Shown here: positions 61,084 through 64,000 of the stretch, piece after piece
Layout: every line of letters begins with the position of its first letter
Numbering within the stretch: position 1 is the first letter of the stretch
Assembly: GCA_949825045.1 (NCBI GenBank)
Contig: OX463813.1
Location: 7,006,001 to 7,070,000, forward strand
Reading direction: 5' to 3'
Length of the DNA stretch: 64,000 bases
From: Argyresthia goedartella
Lineage: Eukaryota > Arthropoda > Insecta > Lepidoptera > Argyresthiidae
Made by a program: the position numbers and the translations under genes
Notes under the pieces: generated by a model
Database searches by the model: none
Seen by the model: the letters and a program-made list of their open reading frames with translations, nothing else
What the model was told of the DNA's origin: nothing

Positions 61084-64000
61084 TTTTTTTTTTTTTTTTT
61101 TTATGTAGCCTCCACGGTGTCCCACTGCTGGGCAAAGGCCTCACCATTTCGAGTCCACACATCCCTATCAGTAGCTGTACTGACCCACCCTGGCTGAAAC
61201 TTATCCAGGTCGTCCCTCCATCTCCTTCTGGGCCTTCCCCTACGCCGGTGTCCGTCTGTGGGCACCCATTCAGTTGCTGTTTTCGCCCATTTGTCGGGGT
61301 GCATTCTACAGACATGTCCGGCCCAGGTCCACTTGAGCTTGGCAGTCTGAACTCCTACATCCGCGATCCCAGTTTTTGAGCGCAGTGTGGTGTTTCGGAT
61401 GCGATCTGTGCGTATAACACCCAGAATACTGCGCTCCATCGCTCGTTGGCACACCTTGAGTTTGGACTTCTGACGTTCGGTCAATGACCACGTTTGTGCG
61501 CCGTAGGTTAGGATGGGTAGGATGCACATGTCGACAAGTTTGCGCTTCAGGGTCAACGGAAGGTTGCCCTTCATCAGCTCCTTCATGGACCAGTAGCTCT
61601 TCCAGGCGTTCGAAACACGTCGTTCGATTTCTTTGTCCTGCCTGTTTTCGAACGACACTATCTGGCCCAAGTAGGTATACTCGTCGACGTATTGTATGTC
61701 CTGCCCATCGACCACTACCTTACGCTTTGCGCCGTTAGTCATGAGTTGGGTTTTTGACCGATTCATCTTCAGTCCAACCTCAAGGCTTGCAGTGCTCAGT
61801 TCTTGGAGCATTATCTGGAGTTCTTGTGGTGATGACGCGAACAGCACAATGTCGTCGGCGAACCGAAGGTCTTTCAGCCTTCGGTCGCCGACGGCAATGC
61901 CCTTGTCTTGCCACGAGACTGTCAACTTTTTGAAGACCTCTTCAAGGGTACTCGTGAATAATTTCGGAGACAGAGGGTCTCCCTGTTTTACACCTCTTTC
62001 TATTTGGAATGACGGCCCAGGGGATGTAAGTTTAATATTGGCTGTACTATTGTTGTACACGGCTCGAATAATGCTGATGTAGGTGGGGCTGATATTTTGG
62101 TTATTAAGTGCGGAAAAAATGGATGAGTGTGAGATGCTGTCAAAAGCTTTCGAGTAATCTACAAAACCTAAGTAGAGTGGCTTATTGAACTCATTGTGTT
62201 TCTCTATAATCTGGTTTAATGTCTGTAGGTGGTCAGTTGTAGAGTAGCCGGGTCGGAAACCAGCCTGCTCAGGTGGCTGTTTGGAGTCTAGTTGATCAGT
62301 GATGCGGTTCTGTATTGTTTTTATAAATAACTTATATACATGAGACACTAAACTAATAGGACGATAGTTCCCAATGTCCGACCTATCGCCCTTTTTGTGG
62401 AGAAGAATTATATTAGAATGGCAAAAAGTTTCTGGGAGTTTACCGGTGAAGAGAATTGAATTACAGAGGTTGGCTAAATGGGGGAGCAGAACGGGCTTTC
62501 CAACTTTCAGCGCTTCCGTCGTGATACCATCCTCCCCTGGGCTTTTGTCGTACTTCATGCTTTTTAGGGCCTGATGCACTTCATAGCCACTAATGGGTGG
62601 GACGGTGTCTGTAGTAGGACGGGGATACTCGGCGCTGGAAGTGTGGTCCGTTTTGGAAGAGTCTGAATATAGCTTTTTATAAAAACTGGTGCATATATCC
62701 ATTACTCTATCTCTGTTCCCTTGTTTCTTCCCGCTGTCATCCATTAGTGACGTTATCCATGTTTTTCTATTGGTGGTACCTTGTTTGGCGACACGTAGAG
62801 ATGTATTCTTTAATATTGCTATTTCGACCAGCTTTGTATTGTAGTTTCTAATGTCGGTACGGATGCTGCGTTTGACTTTTCGGTCTAGGGTGTAGTATTC
62901 AGGTGAACATTTGGGTAACGATTCTCTTTGGTCTAATAGTGCTTTGGTTCCTTCCGTTAATTTATTATTGTTTCTTCTTACTGTCTTAATATTTTTAGAA
63001 GACGATTTTATAGAATTTATTATATGTGAGTATTGTATTTCTGGATTATCTATGTCTGTATTGAGGCCATTGAAATAGTTTTTAAGCTCTAAATTGAATG
63101 TTTCTGAATTGTTGTAAAGTGTGTGTTTATTTATTCGTCTTATTTTAGGTTTAAATATGATTGCACGTTGGATTTTTGTGTCCAGATGTACCCTTGCGCG
63201 TAGGGCTCTGTGATCGGAGCAAACTTTAAATGTACTAATTACTGAAATGTCTTTGATTACGGTTTGTTTTGAAGAAAGGATGAAATCTATTTCGTTTTTG
63301 GTTTGGTTGTCTGGTGAAATCCAAGTCCAGCGACGTTGCGGCTTTTTAAAGAAATAACTGTTACTTATTTGGAGGCCTTGTCCAAAGGCAAACTGGAGCA
63401 AACGGGAACCACGCTCGTTTCGGCGCCCAAGCCCGTGTGGTCCCATTAAGTCTTCGTTATCTCCAGCCTGCCTTGGGCCAATTTTCGCATTAAAGTCACC
63501 GAGGACTATATTCCAAGTACCTCGGTGCTCATCGCAGGCCTGATTAATAAGGTCATAGAAGTCTTCTACTTCGTCGTCGCTGGAAGAGGATGTTGGTGCA
63601 TATACGTTAATTATGGTTATGAATTTACTATCAGATACACGGAATTTAAGGACAGCTACTCTTTCTGAGTAGCCAAAGAACTCTATAATGTTGTTCTTCC
63701 ACTTCTTTGCCACCAGAAAACCTACTCCATACTGGCCACCGGTGGCATCGAAGTGGTAGAATATAGCGTCGTCTCTCTCTGTAGTGACCTCCCCTGGTCT
63801 TCTTGTTTCTGATAGGCCTACAATATCCCATTTGACGTATTTTAGCGCATTCTCCAGCTCTACGAGGCGTTCTTCTGTCATTAGTGTCCGGACATTGTAG
63901 GTTAGTATGTTGAGTATATCGGAGTCCATTTGGCATGCTGTGGTCGGCTGACGGGTGATCGTTCCCGCCCGGAGATTCTTCGCACCCCTGCCTCCGGGGC
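61084..64000 (-). mobile_element. RTE-type LINE, intact 3' end, 5' end off the window
   Basis: Covers the long ORF (61,101-63,929), whose stop is followed at once by an 18-19-base A-run on the minus strand (61,083-61,102). There is no 3' UTR apart from the tail. The frame remains open from 63,929 to the window edge. Confidence 0.93.
61101..63929 (-). CDS. RTE-type LINE endonuclease-reverse transcriptase
   Basis: 942 residues from the first in-window Met. An APE-type endonuclease comes first: NILTYNVRTL (about 7-16), DIVGLSETRRP (catalytic E), VLGDFNAKIG (about 142-151) and CSDHRALRARV (about 234-244). The reverse transcriptase follows: NYRPISLVSHVYKLF, FRPGYSTTDHL, GFVDYSKAFDSIS, GVKQGDPLSPKLF and LRFADDIVLFA with FADD at 690-693. 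The C-terminal region ends GHRRRGRPRRRWRDDLDKF and GEAFAQQWDTVEAT. All catalytic residues that I know for the family are present and there is no stop. It would nick target DNA and prime reverse transcription from the nick. The in-frame sequence upstream (AGTITRQPTTACQ) is open, so the true start may be further right. Confidence 0.95.
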   Translation of the reverse strand: MDSDILNILTYNVRTLMTEERLVELENALKYVKWDIVGLSETRRPGEVTTERDDAIFYHFDATGGQYGVGFLVAKKWKNNIIEFFGYSERVAVLKFRVSDSKFITIINVYAPTSSSSDDEVEDFYDLINQACDEHRGTWNIVLGDFNAKIGPRQAGDNEDLMGPHGLGRRNERGSRLLQFAFGQGLQISNSYFFKKPQRRWTWISPDNQTKNEIDFILSSKQTVIKDISVISTFKVCSDHRALRARVHLDTKIQRAIIFKPKIRRINKHTLYNNSETFNLELKNYFNGLNTDIDNPEIQYSHIINSIKSSSKNIKTVRRNNNKLTEGTKALLDQRESLPKCSPEYYTLDRKVKRSIRTDIRNYNTKLVEIAILKNTSLRVAKQGTTNRKTWITSLMDDSGKKQGNRDRVMDICTSFYKKLYSDSSKTDHTSSAEYPRPTTDTVPPISGYEVHQALKSMKYDKSPGEDGITTEALKVGKPVLLPHLANLCNSILFTGKLPETFCHSNIILLHKKGDRSDIGNYRPISLVSHVYKLFIKTIQNRITDQLDSKQPPEQAGFRPGYSTTDHLQTLNQIIEKHNEFNKPLYLGFVDYSKAFDSISHSSIFSALNNQNISPTYISIIRAVYNNSTANIKLTSPGPSFQIERGVKQGDPLSPKLFTSTLEEVFKKLTVSWQDKGIAVGDRRLKDLRFADDIVLFASSPQELQIMLQELSTASLEVGLKMNRSKTQLMTNGAKRKVVVDGQDIQYVDEYTYLGQIVSFENRQDKEIERRVSNAWKSYWSMKELMKGNLPLTLKRKLVDMCILPILTYGAQTWSLTERQKSKLKVCQRAMERSILGVIRTDRIRNTTLRSKTGIADVGVQTAKLKWTWAGHVCRMHPDKWAKTATEWVPTDGHRRRGRPRRRWRDDLDKFQPGWVSTATDRDVWTRNGEAFAQQWDTVEAT

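Overview
This is animal, almost certainly insect, nuclear DNA. It is AT-rich, intron-rich and crowded with transposable elements. The repeat families (RTE- and Jockey/CR1-type LINEs, BEL/Pao, hAT, tRNA-derived SINEs, and an interstitial TTAGG run inside a MITE) suggest a moth or butterfly. The order is inferred and was not tested by a database search.

The only host gene I can support is Alk (anaplastic lymphoma kinase receptor) on the minus strand. It fills 7,802-59,883. I resolved 29 consecutive coding exons, all with GT-AG junctions and compatible phases. They sum to 4,506 nt, or 1,501 residues plus a stop. Reading from high to low coordinates they encode the end of MAM domain 1, an LDL-A module, MAM domain 2, the long glycine-rich domain, an EGF-like Cys cluster, one membrane helix, a juxtamembrane NPxY, a complete tyrosine kinase with the YxxxYY activation loop typical of ALK/LTK, and a long polar C-tail. 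The 5' exons (signal peptide, start of MAM1) lie beyond the right edge. Residue numbers count from the first visible codon at 59,883.

Layout. 1-3,100: a BEL/Pao pol relic, a small MITE and a Jockey/CR1-type reverse transcriptase relic. 3,400-7,800: repeats and the probable Alk 3' UTR. 7,802-11,357: C-tail exons. 19,305-31,232: the exon after the kinase and the kinase exons, in introns full of MITEs and LINE ends. 31,601-38,807: juxtamembrane to glycine-rich exons. 39,498-40,529: a dead duplicate of part of a MAM2 exon, split by a LINE. 41,455-46,644: MAM2 and LDL-A exons and a 13-copy 47-bp satellite. 46,645-55,046: an 8.4-kb intron carrying an intact-looking hAT transposon (859-aa transposase, perfect 8-bp target duplication) inside a BEL/Pao relic. 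55,047-59,883: three more exons. 61,084-64,000: an intact RTE-type LINE that runs off the right edge.

I see no novel multi-gene system. The most noteworthy signals are the duplicated and interrupted Alk exon, the nested hAT/Pao insertion, the tandem arrays grown from single units inside dispersed elements, and the many short-loop perfect palindromes.
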